From Chrysomallon squamiferum (Eukaryota; Mollusca; Gastropoda; Neomphalida; Peltospiridae): a stretch of 64,000 nt of DNA. The DNA lies in assembly GCA_012295275.1 (NCBI GenBank), contig CM022667.1:7490794-7554793 (forward strand). The letters are read 5' to 3'. This document shows, one piece after another, positions 1-12,156 of the stretch (position 1 is its first letter; each line of letters starts with the position of its first letter). The position numbers were made by a program, and so were the translations under genes. Below the pieces are notes generated by a model, which had not been told where the DNA came from, did no database searches, and saw only the letters and a list, made by a program, of their open reading frames with translations.

Positions 1-574
1 AAATTAATTTTTTTTTTTATAATTCTAACAAGACTAATTATGTTCAATTTTATTTCTATTATCAAGAAATATATAAAATAATAAACAAAGAAATGATGAG
101 AAGATACAAAATAGAAACAATATTAATAGAAATATATAATAATAATGATAAACATTAATTATACTGATAATAATAATAATAACAACAATTTCAACCACAA
201 CAATATTAAAATAATACATATTCTAGTTAAGGTATTTTAGATTTATCATAACCGCTGCATAGGTTACTCTTATCAGTCAACAGAAAAAAAAACACCAGTC
301 AGTGATAAACCAGTGAGATCTGTTTAGAATGGGAAATTACACTGTAAATCCACCAGGACTGAGCCTTTACATCAGTAGAACTGAAGAATAATTTATAAAT
401 TAGACCTCTATACATATAAAAAAAAAAAAGATTAAAAATGTCTAATTCACTGCTGTTTTTTTTAATTTTTTTTTTAAAACAAACATAGGTTATATTTCAA
501 AGTACTCTTAATATTCTTAACCGTTTCATTTGTTACCATAGGAAACCAACCTTTGATAATAACAAAGTAAAGTG
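1..574. other. AT-rich unique sequence, no gene seen
   Basis: A/T-rich sequence with short TAA/TAATAA runs near 135-185, an A-run near 419-429 and T-runs near 456-473. A phrase like 'gaatgggaaat' at 327-337 recurs elsewhere in the window (see the SINE-like finding). No exon-like reading frame is visible. Confidence 0.6.

Positions 575-608
<34 letters not shown>
575..608. repeat. (CA)n microsatellite
   Basis: Uninterrupted CA dinucleotide run of about 17 units. It makes the minus strand encode a cysteine/valine alternation in a short open frame, which is an artefact of the repeat. Confidence 0.95.
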
Positions 609-611
<3 letters not shown>

Positions 612-1477
612 AATGTAACATACTTTTGTTTTCTGTGACTCCATTTTGTCTTTAGTGGAAGAATTAATGTTACACAAGTAGCAGTTTTATATTTAACTTT
701 CAGTTTATTGACCACACAGAATAGTTTACCTGTCCAATCTCATGGAAATGGATAAATACATAACAGAGCACTTGTCTGGACTGGGAAATAAGTTCAGTAG
801 TTACAACTATTTACTTATGTAAATAAATATCACAAATTTTCATTTTAGACATTTGGCAAGATTTCCTGAAAAATATACAAAAGTGTAATTTAAAACAGTG
901 ACTGATACAAAGAGTTGCGTGACTTATCTTTAAAAGGAATATAACACTTTTAGCAGACGTCGTTAAAAATCTAGTTTAACCAGCAGCTTTATTATCCTCA
1001 ACAGATTTAACATGGATATATTATAAGATTAATTTACTACTCCCAACAGTAACAGCAGACATTTTAATTTTTTATGAATAAAATCCAAATCAGTCACTGA
1101 ATTTACAAATAAATATAACAATAATAATAAATAATACATATATATATCTATATATATATTAACTTAAAAAGCCCTCGCAGAATGAAATAAAAACACATAA
1201 AAAGAAAATAAGAGATTTGTAAACAGATATTATTAACTGACATCAGATATACAGTTATGACAAGTTGTAGGTGTATATTCTAGATTGTGAGATCAACCTT
1301 TTTTTTCTTTCTTTCTTAAATCAGTGATTGCTTTGAAAGATGCATAGAAATTATATGTTACTATTAATCCATTTGACCAATAAGCAGTTTGGAATTTTCT
1401 TAAATTTAATTTTTTTAAATTTAGTTTTGGTCACTATGTTGAATTGACCCTGGGCCTGTCACATCTGAGTAGAATCT
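609..1477. other. AT-rich unique sequence, no gene seen
   Basis: Ordinary AT-rich sequence with a short TA-rich stretch near 1135-1160. A 'ctggactgggaaataag' phrase at 776-792 resembles the dispersed SINE-like motif. No coding signal was recognised. Confidence 0.6.
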
Positions 1478-1574
1478 ATTACAAACTGAAATCTGTTATA
1501 AACAGCAATAAACTGAAATTTGTTACACAGCAAAGAACTGAAATCTGTAACACAGCAACAAACTGAAATCTGCT
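1478..1574. repeat. Short degenerate tandem repeat, about 26-bp unit
   Basis: About four imperfect copies of a unit with the core 'ctgaaatctgttacacag', separated by variable 'caacaaa' or 'caataaa' spacers. The copies have diverged, so the array is old or was never large. Confidence 0.75.
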
Positions 1575-2414
1575 TATGAAATAGCTGCACAATGTCATTG
1601 TACTAATTTAGATTTCTCACTTAAATAATAATCAAATATGTTAGAAAATCAAGACTAAAATTAAAGCTTTTGACAACAGTTACAGCACAGACACTTTCAT
1701 GTTTCTATCATTTCTGCCTGACAACCTGAAACCACTGAGGAGTCATCAAAACCACGAGAACAAGTGAAAACAGTGAGCAGCTCACTCCTCTCCTGCATCA
1801 AGGTCATACAACCAATTCTTTTTATCATTAACCTCTGGTGATGCCTGGGACATGTATCCTACTGATGAGTGTCAGGTGACAATTAACTCAGAGTAGCAGC
1901 AAGTGGACACAAGTACAAACCTAGAACATGTCTATATGTTGATTCTTTCTTCTCAGTCTCTGTTGTTAATGAGAAATCTAAGTTTTTCGTCTTACAGAGC
2001 AATGTCAACTGATAAACACACCTTCATGCATGAAATATCTGTACAAAAGTCTTTTAATGATAGCAGCAGGAAAAGTAATGAAAGCAGGAACAGATGTTAT
2101 AGATTTTCAGTTTTTAGACTTAACAGCTAAAAATGGAAGGATATAAATTCTAATAATTGAGTCATTTACAACAATCGTTTTGACACTAATCCAACTAATG
2201 AGTTTGAAATTAAATTTTACTATGGTGACTGTGAAAGACATTACCATGGCAACAGGAGAGTTTAGAAATAAAACCAATGATCTGTCACAGATTGGTGAAA
2301 GTTCAGTAAACAATGAGTTCATGTCTGCAGGTTAGAGGTCAGAGTTCACAGTCAAGTACAGTAGGTGACTGGATCCATTCTCTTTACCCCATCCACTGAC
2401 CTTTTTCTCATTCC
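1575..2414. other. Unique sequence, no gene seen
   Basis: Somewhat less AT-rich from about 1690 to 1890. A 75-residue plus-strand frame (1903-2130) and a 71-residue minus frame (2107-2322) show no family resemblance and no convincing splice or start context. I treat them as chance. Confidence 0.55.
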
Positions 2415-3530
2415 ACTATGTTCCACAAACACTGTGTTACACAAACATCAGACACTGTGTTACACAAACATCAGACACTGTGTTACACAAACATCAGACA
2501 CTGTTACAAACATCAGACACTGTGTTACACAAACATCAGACACTATGTTACACAAACATCAGACACTGTGTTACACAAACATCAGATACTGTGTTACACA
2601 AACATCAGACACTATGTTACACAAACATCAGACACTGTGTTACACAAACATCAGACACTGTGTTACACAAACATCAGACACTATGTTACACAAACATCAG
2701 ACACTATGTTACACAAACATCAGACACTATGTTCCACAAACCTCAGATGCTGTGTTACACAAACATCAGACACTATGTTACACAAACATCAGACACTATG
2801 TTACACAAACATCAGATACTGTGTTACACAAACATCTGACACTATGTTACACAAACATCAGATACTGTGTTACACAAACATCAGATACTGTGTTACACAA
2901 ACATCAGATACTGTTACACAAACATCAGACACTATGTTACAAACATCAGATACTGTGTTACACAAACATCAGATACTGTGTTACACAAACATCAGACACT
3001 GTTACACAAACATCAGACACTATGTTACAAACATCAGACACTGTGTTACACAAACATCAGGCACTGTGTTACACAAACATCAGACACTATGTTACACAAA
3101 CATCAGACACTGTGTTACACAAACATCAGATACTGTGTTACACAAACATCTGATACTGTGTTACACAAACATCAGATACTGTGTTACACAAACATCAGAC
3201 ACTATGTTACAAACATCAGACACTGTGTTACACAAACATCAGGCACTGTGTTACACAAACATCAGACACTATGTTACACAAACATCAGACACTGTGTTAC
3301 ACAAACATCAGATACTGTGTTACACAAACATCTGATACTGTGTTACACAAACATCAGATACTGTGTTACACAAACATCAGACACTATGTTACAAACATCA
3401 GACACTATGTTACACAAACATCAGACACTGTGTTACACAAACATCAGATACTGTGTTACACAAACATCAGATACTGTGTTACACAAACATCAGACACTAT
3501 GTTACAAACATCAGACATTATGGTACACAC
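2415..3530. repeat. 23-bp minisatellite with higher-order structure
   Basis: Tandem array of a 23-bp unit with core 'tgttacacaaacatcaga', about 48 copies. Point variants (ACACTG, ATACTG, ACACTAT) and 21-bp short units ('gttacaaac' in place of 'gttacacaaac') are interspersed. The unit has no stop codon in any plus frame, so long frames (up to 305 codons) run through it in all three registers; these are not genes. Positions 3057-3238 and 3239-3420 are near-identical 182-bp blocks of eight units, which marks a recent segmental duplication within the array. Confidence 0.97.
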
Positions 3531-5206
3531 TTTTGTCTGTGTGGAATGGTGCTCAAAAAATCCCTCTTACTCTTACTGTTACTGATGTACCATAGCCTTG
3601 CTTTTCCAGTCTTTTCTCATCAGTAAACACTTACAAGTAAAACCATTGCAAAAATAATTTTAATAATGTTTTTGATTAATATTGGCTTCTCTGTCCCACA
3701 GAACAGCAGTATGCAAAGTATAACCACTGATAAAATATTTGTGTAATGAGTCTGAGAACTGAGAGTTTGACCTGGCGACAAAGATACGTGCGAATGTCAA
3801 ATCAAATTATCTTAGTTAAGAGGGAGATTACAATTTTTTTTTTTTTTTTTCCTTCACATTTTGAGTGAAAATTTAATTTGATAAATTCCCTATCAACTTA
3901 ATTCTATTTACTGGAACTGTCAGTCAGCCAACAGAATCATCACTGACAATTCTGTCAGCATAATTATTTTTAAAATTTATTTTACTACTTTAAACTGTTT
4001 ATTTATCTGAATTCGTTTTCTTTCATAATGGCATCAGGTTATGAGGTATGTGTTTTACTTTCTATAGGAAGGTAATGAAAAAAAAAAATGTGATGTGTAA
4101 AATACATGATGGAGTGCAAAAATAATAAACTTTATTGAATATTTTCATAACAGATTTATAAGAAGCAAAACACATTTATGATATCTCTCTCTCTCTGTCT
4201 GTCTCTCTCACACAAACACTGGTTACAACAGTTTGCTGTCTGACTTGAGACTGTTTTTATTAACTTAGAGTATCTGCCAGAACTCCAGTTTTCTCTCGTT
4301 TCTACTGGTTTTAATAAATCAGTTATCTTTATTTTCATTCAACAACAAAAGTGTTATCTGCTCTGAGGCAGTTATAATTAAACAGAAAACTTCACAAGTA
4401 ATACTGGTATTTTTTTACAACAAACTGGAGATTTATTATTTTTTGAGTTGTAAATTATAGAAAGAAATTATTATTATCATCATCAATCTACTAATTATTG
4501 ACATTCTAATCATACAATTCTCTTGTTTTATTGATTAAAAATCCTATTAGAGCTAGTTTATTAGAAAATATCACAGACAGAATAATTCTTTTCTCACATA
4601 AATGTCTCAGTCTATGACAGTTAAAGCTGCTAAAGACAGAGTGACACAGGATATCTTACTCTGCCACAAGAACAGCTACTTCAAAAAAAAATACTGAGTA
4701 ATTAGCTCTTTCATTTAAGAGTCATTATATTTACTAGTAATAAAGTAATTGTCATATTAAAGTCCATACCACATGATAATAAAATAATTATGATATTAAA
4801 AAAGTATTAGTTAAAAAAGGTATATAATATTTATTACAACAATTGTATTGCAATCAAGGAGATTGATCCTAACTAGAAATAAAGGTGACACTGAAAGTAA
4901 TAATGAAGTCTGTTTGTGGCTATCTAATCAAACACTACACAAACTTGGTCAGTTTGTGTATTTTCAAGGACAATAAGAAATCACTCTTCATGTCAGAAAC
5001 ACCTCACTGACCAACTCCTGTACAGAATTATAATTAAAACATGCCAACAGCAAGAAGTGTAACAATTCTGTAATGAGAGAGAGATGCAGAGAGAGGGGAA
5101 GAACAAGAGAAAAAAAAAATCAGAGATGAGAGAAAAAACACACAATTAATTTTAAAATTATGAAACAAATAATAAACAATTATAATAATAATAAATAAAT
5201 AAAATG

Positions 5207-5228
5207 AAAAAAAAAAAAAAAAAAAAAA
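5207..5228. repeat. Poly(A) tract
   Basis: Uninterrupted run of 22 A, preceded by an AAT/AAAT-rich stretch. Either a simple homopolymer or the tail of a decayed retroposon. No adjacent SINE body is recognised. Confidence 0.85.
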
Positions 5229-6009
5229 TGCCACAAAACCTAAACCATCACCTGTTACTGCTAACATTAGACAAAATTAATTGGATCTAAATTTATACTA
5301 AAAGATGTTGATATGATTTTGATTTAGTTAAGAAATCTGTTCATTCTTCACATAAATTATGGTTTAATGATAGATTGTTTCTTTACAGTTTCATTTTATG
5401 TAGATTTCTTTTTCTTTTCTTTATTAAAAAAATCAAAAAACACAACAAAACTTCAGTTATAATAATAAATAATTAAATAAATAAATAAATTAATTAGAAT
5501 AATAAAAATTATCAATAAAATATTTTTTAAATTTCAGAAGATACAAAGGTTATACTGTTCTCAGAAAGATTTTTTTATTATTTTAACTACTGATATTTTA
5601 AAACTGTTATTTTTTTATTTTTGTTTTATATTTTAATTTTAGTTTTGTTTGTTTTTTTTGACTGTAAAAAACAAAACATTAACAAAATGAAGGTACATTA
5701 AAATGTCATTCTCAAATTTGAAATAAGATATTTAATTTAGACACTAAAATATCAGTGAGCTGGGTCAGCAGACTGTAATAATTCTTTCAAAGAACAAATC
5801 CTATTTTGTAAGAAGAGAGAAAAATAAAAAGTGAAGAAAGATCAACAAAGAACAGTTTTTTACTTTTTCTTCTCTCATGACAAAACAAGATTTCCCAGAA
5901 GTCTTTTCTTTATATGCTATCAGCTAAAAAAACAACAAACAAAACAACTTTTCAAGTTAAATTTGATCTGGTGAAATATCAGTATGGTTTCAGTTATTAA
6001 AAAAAAATG

Positions 6010-6028
6010 TTTTTTTTTTTTTTTTTTT
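6010..6028. repeat. Poly(T) tract
   Basis: Run of 19 T immediately after an A7 run. It lies about 55 bp before the 53-bp minisatellite begins. Confidence 0.85.
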
Positions 6029-6081
6029 AAAACTGCTCTTCAAGTGTGCTCATGTCATTGGTGACAATTGTTAACACACAT

Positions 6082-6849
6082 GCCACAGTTTTAAATTTTA
6101 ATATTGATTTACTGAGAAAACTCTAACAGGAGCCACAGTTTTAAATTTTAATATTGATTTACTGAGAAAACTCTAACAGGAGCCACACAGTTTTTAAATT
6201 TTAATATTGATTTACTGAGAAAACTCTAACAGGAGCCACACAGTTTTTAAATTTTAATATTGATTTACTGAGATAACTAACAGGAGCCACACAGTTTTTA
6301 AATTTTAATATTGATTTACTGAGAAAACTCTAACAGGAGCCACACAGTTTTAAATTTTAATATTGATTTACTGAGAAAACTAACAGGAGCCACACAGTTT
6401 TTAAATTTTAATATTGATTGACTGAGAAAACTCTAACAGGAGCCACACAGTTTTTAAATTTTAATATTGATTTACTGAGAAAACTCTAACAGGAGCCACA
6501 CAGTTTTTAAATTTTAATATTGATTTACTGAGAAAACTCTAACAGGAGCCACACAGTTTTTAAATTTTAATATTGATTGACTGAGAAAACTCTAACAGGA
6601 GCCACACAGTTTTTAAATTTTAATATTGATTTACTGAGATAACTCTAACAGGAGCCACACAGTTTTTAAATTTTAATATTGATTGACTGAGAAAACTCTA
6701 ACAGGAGCCACACAGTTTTTAAATTTTAATATTGATTTACTGAGAAAACTGAGACAGTTTTTAAATTTTAATATTAACAGGAGCCACACAGTTTTTAAAT
6801 TTTAATATTGATTTACTGAGAAAACTCTAACAGGAGCCACACAGTTTTT
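6082..6849. repeat. 53-bp AT-rich minisatellite
   Basis: About 14.5 copies of a 53-bp unit running GCCACACAG, a T-run, 'aaattttaatattgattta', CTGAGAAAAC and TCTAACAGGA. The first two units lack the second CA of CACACAG. Some units carry GATTGACTG in place of GATTTACTG, or have lost TCT. One unit near 6750-6775 is rearranged and truncated. Every unit contains TTAAATTTTAATATT, so the array forms a periodic AT-rich track that could phase nucleosomes or unwind easily. The unit carries stop codons, so it is not coding. Confidence 0.97.
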
Positions 6850-8031
6850 GTTTATTAAAAAAATGTTCACACCAAACATGTCACAGAATAAGTTTTTGAA
6901 ATTTTTATTTATTTGTTTTTGTATTTTATATCAATACATACACAACATTAATACTTAATTGACAGAAATTATTTTTATTAATATAAAAAGACACAATCTC
7001 TGTTAGCTTGAATTTGAGCACACAAAGTGAATACTGAAAATAAGATTATGGATCTTAAAAACAATTTATTTTCACAATATGCTAATATTTGCAAAAAGTT
7101 GTTGAACCTAGAATTATTCTTATTTTTACTGCTACTACCACTACTGTTATTGTTATTATTATTAATTTAGTAATAATTTACTTTTGTAATTTGATGAAAA
7201 TCTTATAACCTATCACTAGTTTTACACATAAAGTTAATCTAGAAAGTTGTTGCAGTGGATGTTGTGATGTCATCAATACACAAGGATGATCATTATTGTC
7301 ATGTGCATTATGAGCTAAACAGATTCCTCCTCAAATACCTGTAACATAATTTGACTAACATTTCTTTTATTATCAAAATTATCAGCGGTAATTTTCTAAG
7401 TTTAGTTCAGTAAGTAATTCTGACTATACTTTGTGCTCTTTTAACACAGTCAGTCAGTTAGAGATTTACTTGTGTATTTGTGTCGTCAAGTTAACCAGTG
7501 TAAAGAATAACATTACTTTTAACTCACAAAGAGAAAAAAAAATAGTAATAAAAAATAAAAAAGATAATAATATGTAAAATAATAATACATTTGTTAAAAT
7601 AATAAGATAAGATAAAAATCAAAAATATGAATGAATAATTAATGCAAAAACTATATAAATATATAAGTAAATAAATAAGTATATAAATAAATCAGAAATT
7701 AAAAGAAAAGGAGAAAAAGGTTAAAAAATGTAAAAAATAAAATAAAATAAAGTAAAAGAAAAAATACTAAAAACAATTATAATAATATAAATTATTAAAT
7801 AAAATAAGTAAACTAAAATTAAGATAAAAAACAGGTCAGTGTCTTTACAAACATCAGTTTTACATTTTACAGCAGACAACTTTCTGTTTAGAACATTTTC
7901 AATGCTTTTATTTTCACTAAATTTAGAAACTTAACAAATATAGAAACAACAGTCAAACATATCTGTTTTTAGTTTCAATGAGAAAAAATGTGTCACAACT
8001 GTAACTTCATCTTCCAAGTGTTTTACATAAA
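6850..8031. other. AT-rich unique sequence, no gene seen
   Basis: Includes a small ACT/ATT trinucleotide cluster at about 7126-7170 and a long A-rich AAAT/AATAA zone at about 7530-7830. Sequence at 7240-7330 is more complex, but no coding frame is recognised. Confidence 0.6.
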
Positions 8032-8113
8032 CAACTTTTATCTAACCAAAGTTTTATCTAAACAAACTTTCATCTAATTAAAATGTTATTTAAATAGTTT
8101 TATCTAAACTAAG
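8032..8113. repeat. Degenerate short tandem repeat
   Basis: Four imperfect copies of a unit around 'gttttatctaaac', 18-22 bp apart. Decayed; boundaries are approximate. Confidence 0.5.
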
Positions 8114-9004
8114 TGTTCTGGTGTAGATTGTACGTTATCTAAACACAGGCTGGACTATCACAGAACATACAGACAGAGAGTCAGACAGATGAACAGCAAT
8201 TCAACTCACAGTTCTTCAAATGGCAGAGTGAAAGTTTGAAGGAGAAAATCTTTCAATATCATTTGGTATTGTCTCCACTATTTCAAGGATCTGAGGACAA
8301 GAACATTTTTATTGATTTCAGTCACACTGCAAGAATGAATGTGATGTTTATTGATCTAAATTTGGATTTCTTCAAAAGAAAAAGAAAAAAAACAATAACA
8401 GCCAAAAATAAATTTAAAAATATTTCAAGTTCAAACATCAATACACCAATTCATGTCACAATAAAAACAATCCTGTCAAAATTTTTAATTCTAGTCAGAA
8501 ATCATTTAAAAAATATTAAAAACATAATAATAATAAAAACAAATAAAAATAAAAACAAAATAAAAAAGGAAATAAATAAATAAAATATAACATATATAAA
8601 AATAAAATAAAATAACATAAATAAAATAAATAAATAAATAAATTATGTGTTGAGAGAGATGTTTAATATTTAAAAATTACAGGTTATTAAAAATGCAGAT
8701 GTTTACCTCAAGACATAAGTTAGTTCATACACATTTGGTACCTGACTTTTTTTTAGATAAAAAATTTCACAAGCAGAAATCATTACTATATAAAAAAAAC
8801 ACAGGTTTCTTACCCAGCAGTCTAGAAATACTAAAATCTCAAAACGTTTTTAGAAAATATTTTTGAAGCACATTTTTAATTTTTGTTTGTTTTAAATATG
8901 TTTAACAAAAATCAGATCATTAGCTCAGCAATGCAGAAATAAATATCCTGATTCTAATTGTAAGATATTATTTAGTTTAAGGGAATATTAAAAGAAAACC
9001 AATC
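8114..9004. other. AT-rich unique sequence with A-rich end
   Basis: A 115-codon plus-strand frame (8236-8583) begins in ordinary sequence but turns into an Asn/Lys/Ile-rich translation of the A-rich AAAT tract at about 8500-8645. Its composition and lack of any domain argue against a gene. Nothing else was recognised. Confidence 0.6.
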
Positions 9005-9023
9005 TTTTTTTTTTTTTTTTTTT
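9005..9023. repeat. Poly(T) tract
   Basis: Run of 19 T, followed by a short TA run, just upstream of the 28-bp array. Confidence 0.85.
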
Positions 9024-9050
9024 GTATATATATAACACAATCTGGAACCA

Positions 9051-9310
9051 ATTTTGTACACATATTCTACAATGTATAATTTTGTACACATATTCTACAG
9101 TGTATAATTTTGTACACATATTCTACAGTGTATAATTTTGTACACATATTCTACAGTGTATAATTTTGTACACATATTCTACAGTGTATAATTTCATACA
9201 CATATTCTACAGTGTATAATTTTATACACACATTCTACAGTGTATAATTTTGTACACATATTCTACAGTGTATAATTTTGTACACACATTCTACAGTATA
9301 ATTTCATACA
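9051..9310. repeat. 28-bp minisatellite
   Basis: About nine copies of a 28-bp unit containing 'cacatattctacagtgtat' followed by AATTTTGTA. Variants include AATTTCATA and CACACATTC. The last unit has lost GT. Copies are very similar, so the array is fairly young or homogenised. Confidence 0.96.
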
Positions 9311-9709
9311 AATGTTGCTTATACTAATTCTGTGTTTTGCTCAGGCTGTTTGGTCCTCTGGAGACTAAGTCTGATTTGTTCAATATGGTCTAAATTAGTG
9401 AATTAAGCCAAGCTTCGTGATTGCTTGGTGATAAACAAGACAATCATAAAGTCTGTCAATTAATATCATTCCTCTGAACACACCAAGGTCTCACAAACTA
9501 ACCAAAACATTTCTTTCAGCTTCAAAACTAAAATTAAAGAAAAAAAGAAGAGAAAAATAAGCAGATTTAAGCTTGTTGTTATAAATTTCTAACATGAACA
9601 TTCAAAAAACAAAATTGTTATACACAATATCTGATATTTTCTTCAAACACGACAACCATATTTAACTAGTAAAAAGACTTCAACTATTCATTCATGTGAA
9701 TTTTATATA
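9311..9709. other. Complex unique sequence, candidate conserved non-coding element
   Basis: From about 9330 to 9500 the sequence is non-repetitive. It carries AT-core motifs typical of homeodomain sites ('tgtcaattaatatc', 'caatcataaag') in a balanced context. No open frame explains it. The call as possible regulatory DNA rests on appearance alone. Confidence 0.3.
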
Positions 9710-9846
9710 CAGTGGTACCTTGACTTATGACTTTAATTCATTCTGTGAACAAGCTCATAACTCAGTCTGCTCGTATATCAAATCAATTTTCCCAACTGAA
9801 ATTAACTGAAATACCATTAATCTGTTTCAGCCCTCAAAAACCACCT

Positions 9847-9883
<37 letters not shown>

Positions 9884-10042
9884 TAATGTGTTTTAAATAA
9901 GAAAAATGTATTTATATATGACAAATATTGTATAAACACAAAACAGATTTTGGTTTGCAACTCAAAGCAAAAAATCGACCGGACGATTGCTCATAACTCT
10001 AAAAACTCATAAGTTGGGGCACTCGTAAGTTAGGTACCACTG
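9710..10042. mobile_element. Tigger/pogo-like MITE (non-autonomous DNA transposon)
   Basis: The left end CAGTGGTACCT (9710-9720) is matched by the inverted right end AGGTACCACTG (10032-10042). Similarity continues inward: both arms contain CTTATGA, and CATAACTC recurs. A TA dinucleotide precedes the left end, the target site used by Tc1/mariner-superfamily elements. At the right end a (TG)10 run has replaced or obscured the duplicate TA. The element is about 333 bp with no transposase, so it is non-autonomous. A 34-bp T run (9849-9882) sits inside. It is richer in CpG (for example 'atcgaccggacgattg') than its surroundings, which suggests a younger arrival. Confidence 0.85.
9849..9882. repeat. 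Poly(T) tract inside the MITE
   Basis: Run of 34 T, the longest homopolymer in the window, within the Tigger-like element. Confidence 0.9.
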
Positions 10043-10060
10043 TGTGTGTGTGTGTGTGTG
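10041..10060. repeat. (TG)n microsatellite abutting the MITE
   Basis: Ten TG units start directly from the terminal TG of the transposon end, as if the microsatellite grew from the element's own end or target site. Confidence 0.9.
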
Positions 10061-11207
10061 CGTATTAATCAATATGACCATAATAAAGAATTTAAACGTA
10101 TTTCAAAAACTGAAATGAAATTATAAAAATCACTTATTATCCAACAATATTAAGAAAAAGAAACTGCTGTGATTTAATTAATTTATTTCTGTGAAATAAA
10201 CTTTATCAAAGATTTAGTGAACAGGCAGTAAGAATCATTGTTTCTGGCTAAAATAATTCCTGTTCAGCAGATAGTTGAAGTGATCAGTCAGAGTTTGACA
10301 ATTTAACTGTTGTTTTCTTGATAAATGATCACTTTAACATTTGTGCTATGTCAAAGTGTTTTCACTTAACCAACTTCACTAACACACAAACGTTCTTTTA
10401 TTTTTTATATTTCACTGTGTGCTGACATTTAACTGTGGCCCAGAGCTACACTTTACTGTATTTCATTTGCACCATTTACTGTTAACTGTTACTTGTTACC
10501 ATTACAGTAGCAGAAACAGTGGAGTTGATACTGATGTTATCATGTTGCTGATCTTTAGATAAATAAAAACAACAATTATAGCATTAACACTTACCTATAG
10601 ATATTCACATACACACCCACCCACACCTCTTAAACATCCACCAACCCACTGACTGTCATCATCTCCACAGATCTTATTGTAACATTTCTCATTAACCAAT
10701 ACTTTTTTATCTAAATATCAAAAACATTTTAATTAGCAGTCTAGCAACAATATATCCAGACATTTAAAAATTGCAAAGAACACATTTTTCATTGCTATGT
10801 TTTGGTCAGTTTGAAATAATCCCTCATCTCTGAATTCTCTACCCAGACATGCTAAACTTCACAGTTTTGTTCAGGAGATAAACAAAGGAAGTTTCACTGG
10901 TCACCATTTATCAGTTTTCTGTTCTCACATCAGCCATGTTCTTTTGGTGACTTCAACACCTTACTGTCATCATTTTAACTGTTTTAGATAAATTATTTGC
11001 TTTTTCCTCCAGTGACAGGAATCAAATTAATCTGTCACCAAGCACACAACTAAAAAGCTGCTAGTGTTTTATTAAAGAATCATTTTCTTTCCGCAAAAAT
11101 TGAAGTGGATTTTGTTTATAATAAATTTACAGTCACTCAACATTTTTTGTTTTTAAAGGGGATTTTAATTTTTTCCTGTACTTGAATCGTGACATGCTGG
11201 TTGAAGC
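10061..11207. other. Unique sequence, no gene seen
   Basis: AT-rich sequence without repeats. 'acagtggagttgatactga' near 10517-10535 resembles 'acagtggagctgatcctga' near 32367, perhaps relics of one SINE family. No exon was identified. Confidence 0.55.
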
Positions 11208-11928
11208 AGTCTGTGTCAGACAAAGCTGTGTAAGACAAAGCTGTGTAACGACAAAGCTGTGTGATGACAGAGCTGTGTGATGACAGACCTGTGTGACGAC
11301 AAAGCTGTGTGATGACAAAGCTGTGACAACAAAGCTGTGTGATGACAGACCTGTGTGACAACAAAGCTGTGTGATGACAAAGCTGTGTGACGACAAAGCT
11401 GTGTGATGACAGACCTGTGTGACAACAAAGCTGTGTGAGGACAGACCTGTGTGACGACAAAGCTGTGACAACAAAGCTGCGTGATGACAGACCTGTGACA
11501 ACAAAGCTGTGTGATGACAGACCTGTGACAACAAAGCTGTGTGATGACAAAGCTGTGACGACAGAGCTGTGTGATGACAAACCTATGACGACAGATCTGT
11601 GTGATGACAAAGCTGTGTGACAACAGCTATATAATGACAGAGCTGTGTGACGACAAAGCTGTGATGGCAACTGTGTAAGGACAGAGTTGTGTGACAACAA
11701 AACTGTGACGACAGAGCTGTGTGATGACAAAGCAGTGTGATGACAAAGCTGTGACGACAGAGCTGTGTGATGACAGCTGTGTGACGACAGAGCTGTGTGA
11801 TGACAAAGCTGTGACGACAAAGCTGTGTGACGACAGAGCTGTGTGATGACAAAGCTGTGATGACAGAGCTGTGTGACGACAGATTTGTGTGATGGCAGAG
11901 CTCTGTGACAACAAAGCTGTGTGATGAA
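11208..11928. repeat. 16-bp minisatellite (16- and 14-bp units)
   Basis: About 46 tandem copies of a 16-bp unit 'agctgtgtgatgacaa', mixed with 14-bp units that lost one GT ('agctgtgacgacaa'). Variation sits mainly at GATGAC/GACGAC/GACAAC and at CAAAG/CAGAG/CAGAC. On the minus strand several frames stay open for 90-230 codons because the unit lacks stops; the resulting His/Ser/Val/Cys-rich polypeptides are artefacts. The array begins and ends with decayed units. Confidence 0.97.
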
Positions 11929-12156
11929 AAGTCTCTGCTAATAGGTCTCCTGGTGAACCAGACAGTTAACTCTGACAATGATCACATTTTAATGGTGGTG
12001 AAAAGTGCCTGTAATTTACCCTGGGGAAATTTTATAAACTTGTAAATGAAATTCTCTTGGGCCACTTAACCAGAATTAATGTCACAAGTAAGTCATGAAA
12101 GTATAATCACAGAGGACACGAATAACCTTATCACAGACTGTTTAGTTTAAACATTG

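Larger units (their letters stand above)
3531..6081. other. AT-rich unique sequence with short simple repeats
   Basis: Contains a 17-bp T run (3834-3850), a short CT/CTGT tract (about 4181-4210), a 22-bp A run (5207-5228), AAAT-type runs near 5461-5495 and a T run at 6010-6028. No exon or RNA gene is evident. A short minus frame at 4156-4338 overlaps the CT tract and looks random. Confidence 0.6.

Noticed and set aside
2365-3626. Several overlapping plus-strand frames of 87-305 codons, His/Thr/Cys/Tyr-rich
   Set aside because: All are translations of the stop-free 23-bp unit in three registers, with no non-repeat body. Unit length is not a multiple of three, so no frame is favoured.
8236-8583. 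115-codon frame with an ordinary N-terminal half
   Set aside because: Its C-terminal third is a translation of an A-rich tract, and no motif, splice site or family resemblance was found. A random open frame in AT-rich, TAA-poor sequence is sufficient.
11133-11978. Minus-strand frames up to 227 codons in the 16-bp array
   Set aside because: Repeat artefact: frames exist in several registers and indels of 2 bp are common, which a coding repeat would not tolerate.
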